Part shown: piece by piece, positions 35,857 to 36,433 of the stretch | How positions within the stretch are numbered: position 1 is the stretch's first letter | Layout of the letters: every line of letters begins with the position of its first letter | From: an uncultured Verrucomicrobiota bacterium | GTDB lineage: Bacteria > Verrucomicrobiota > Kiritimatiellia > CAJWTS01 | NCBI GenBank assembly: GCA_913047795.1 | Contig: CAJWTS010000040.1 | Coordinates: forward strand, 1-36,433 | DNA: 36,433 nt | Direction: 5' to 3' | Translations under genes and position numbers: made by a program | The notes under the pieces: model-generated | Database searches by the model: none | Seen by the model: the letters and a program-made list of their open reading frames with translations, nothing else | What the model was told of the DNA's origin: nothing

Positions 35857-36433
35857 TTACATACCTGGCCCGGTGGATTCTGAACGGTATTCGTTGATTT
35901 TGTAGCCGGGTCCATACACCCGTAGCCATGCCGCCGCGAAGGCTGCCTGAATGATATCGCGATGCGGACTAGCGCGCCGTATCGCGACCCCGTAGCCGAA
36001 GGCACCGGGAAAGTAGTCATAGGCTGCGGCGAAGTGCGGCGAATTCAGCATCTCGGCCACGATGAATGTGTAATCAGGGTGGGGCAACCAGATAAAATCC
36101 GGCTTGCGTGCGAAGAAATCTTCGGCGGAGAAGCCGTGAAGGGCGTAGATTCGATCGTGAAGGCCGAGCGGGTCGATGATGGCGACATGTGGTGCCTGGG
36201 CTCCGATGTAGCCATATTCCGACATGGAGGCGACGGCGCCTTCGGGAAACTGCGAAATGGTTTCGGTCAGAACCGTTATGGCTCTCCAGCGATCGACTTC
36301 CGGCAGGTGTTGCGTTGCTTTCATCGTGAACCGCGCCTGTACCGGATGTTCGGGAACAGACGAGAGGAACGCGCGTTCGTACGCCGACGGCAGGCTGCGG
36401 GCCAGGACAGGCAGCAGCCCGATCAGAAGAATA
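35857..36433 (-). CDS. C-terminal part of a GT-C-like membrane protein (gene continues beyond the window)
   Basis: The frame is open to the right edge, giving at least 192 residues. The visible N-terminal end is hydrophobic ('ILLIGLLPVLA'), the last membrane helix, followed by a soluble domain. It contains 'MSEYGYIGAQAPHVAIIDPLGLHD', corresponding to the '..DIGxxxY...xLDxxGL.D' motif of the proteins at 27189 and 31885, and 'FFARKPDFIWLPHPDYTF'. The internal ATG at 36322 is unlikely to be the real start. The gene ends 70 bases upstream of the hexapeptide acyltransferase and probably shares its transcript. Function is inferred only from the shared motif and context. Confidence 0.65.
   Translation of the reverse strand, partial: ILLIGLLPVLARSLPSAYERAFLSSVPEHPVQARFTMKATQHLPEVDRWRAITVLTETISQFPEGAVASMSEYGYIGAQAPHVAIIDPLGLHDRIYALHGFSAEDFFARKPDFIWLPHPDYTFIVAEMLNSPHFAAAYDYFPGAFGYGVAIRRASPHRDIIQAAFAAAWLRVYGPGYKINEYRSESTGPGM

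Overview
The window looks like chromosomal DNA of a Gram-negative, probably uncultivated, GC-rich bacterium. It carries a complete classical F1Fo ATP synthase operon with a proton-type c subunit, a Thermus/cytosolic-type (group 2) NAD malate dehydrogenase, and a large surface-polymer locus. The small conserved hypothetical protein at 2158 resembles families I associate with Planctomycetes/Verrucomicrobia-like and related candidate phyla (for example Hydrogenedentota). This placement is only an impression; nothing in the window fixes the taxonomy. No rRNA, tRNA, CRISPR array or recognisable transposase was found.

Layout. (1) 1-2009, minus strand: 5' part of a GNAT acetyltransferase, a 47-residue MutS C-terminal stub, and a lipase-maturation-factor-like membrane protein whose C-terminus breaks off at that stub. 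This looks like a deletion fusion or an assembly join. (2) 2158-5630: conserved hypothetical, a secreted LysM/amidase and a CLC chloride channel/transporter with CBS domains. (3) 5725-13744, plus strand: a good sigma70-type promoter, then atpZ, an atpI-position membrane gene, atpB-E-F-H-A-G-D-C, and mdh overlapping the atpC stop codon. (4) 13745-24310: a tight three-gene operon (20422 to 16384, minus strand) for an arylsulfotransferase-like propeller, a PAPS-type sulfotransferase and a membrane-anchored type I phosphodiesterase/alkaline-phosphatase-superfamily enzyme, surrounded by SGNH hydrolases and a polytopic membrane protein. (5) 24676-36433: acyltransferase 3, five GT-C-like polytopic membrane proteins (one partial), a DegT/StrS aminotransferase, an SGNH hydrolase with an inserted jelly-roll-like domain and a hexapeptide-repeat acyltransferase. 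The acyltransferase and its neighbour look visibly more AT-rich than the atp genes.

The most unusual structure is around the sulfotransferase operon. A decayed copy of the operon's 3' end (phosphodiesterase C-terminus, 13986-14321) lies beyond an SGNH gene. A decayed copy of its 5' end (upstream region plus arylsulfotransferase N-terminus, about 22622-22811) lies beyond a membrane-protein gene. Two unrelated 'cargo' genes are therefore each bracketed by direct repeats made from the ends of the core operon, as expected from tandem duplication followed by replacement or deletion. The 5' remnant still encodes a short signal-anchor-like ORF whose stop overlaps the GTG start of the cargo gene, which suggests capture of a promoter and leader.

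Taken together, the right-hand two thirds reads as a periplasmic or outer-surface glycan decoration locus: GT-C-type sugar transfer, O-acyl transfer and removal, amino-sugar synthesis, and sulfate/phosphate ester chemistry. No cytosolic GT-A/GT-B glycosyltransferase, flippase, polymerase or initiating transferase is present in the window. Functions are assigned from motifs read by eye; no database search was possible.
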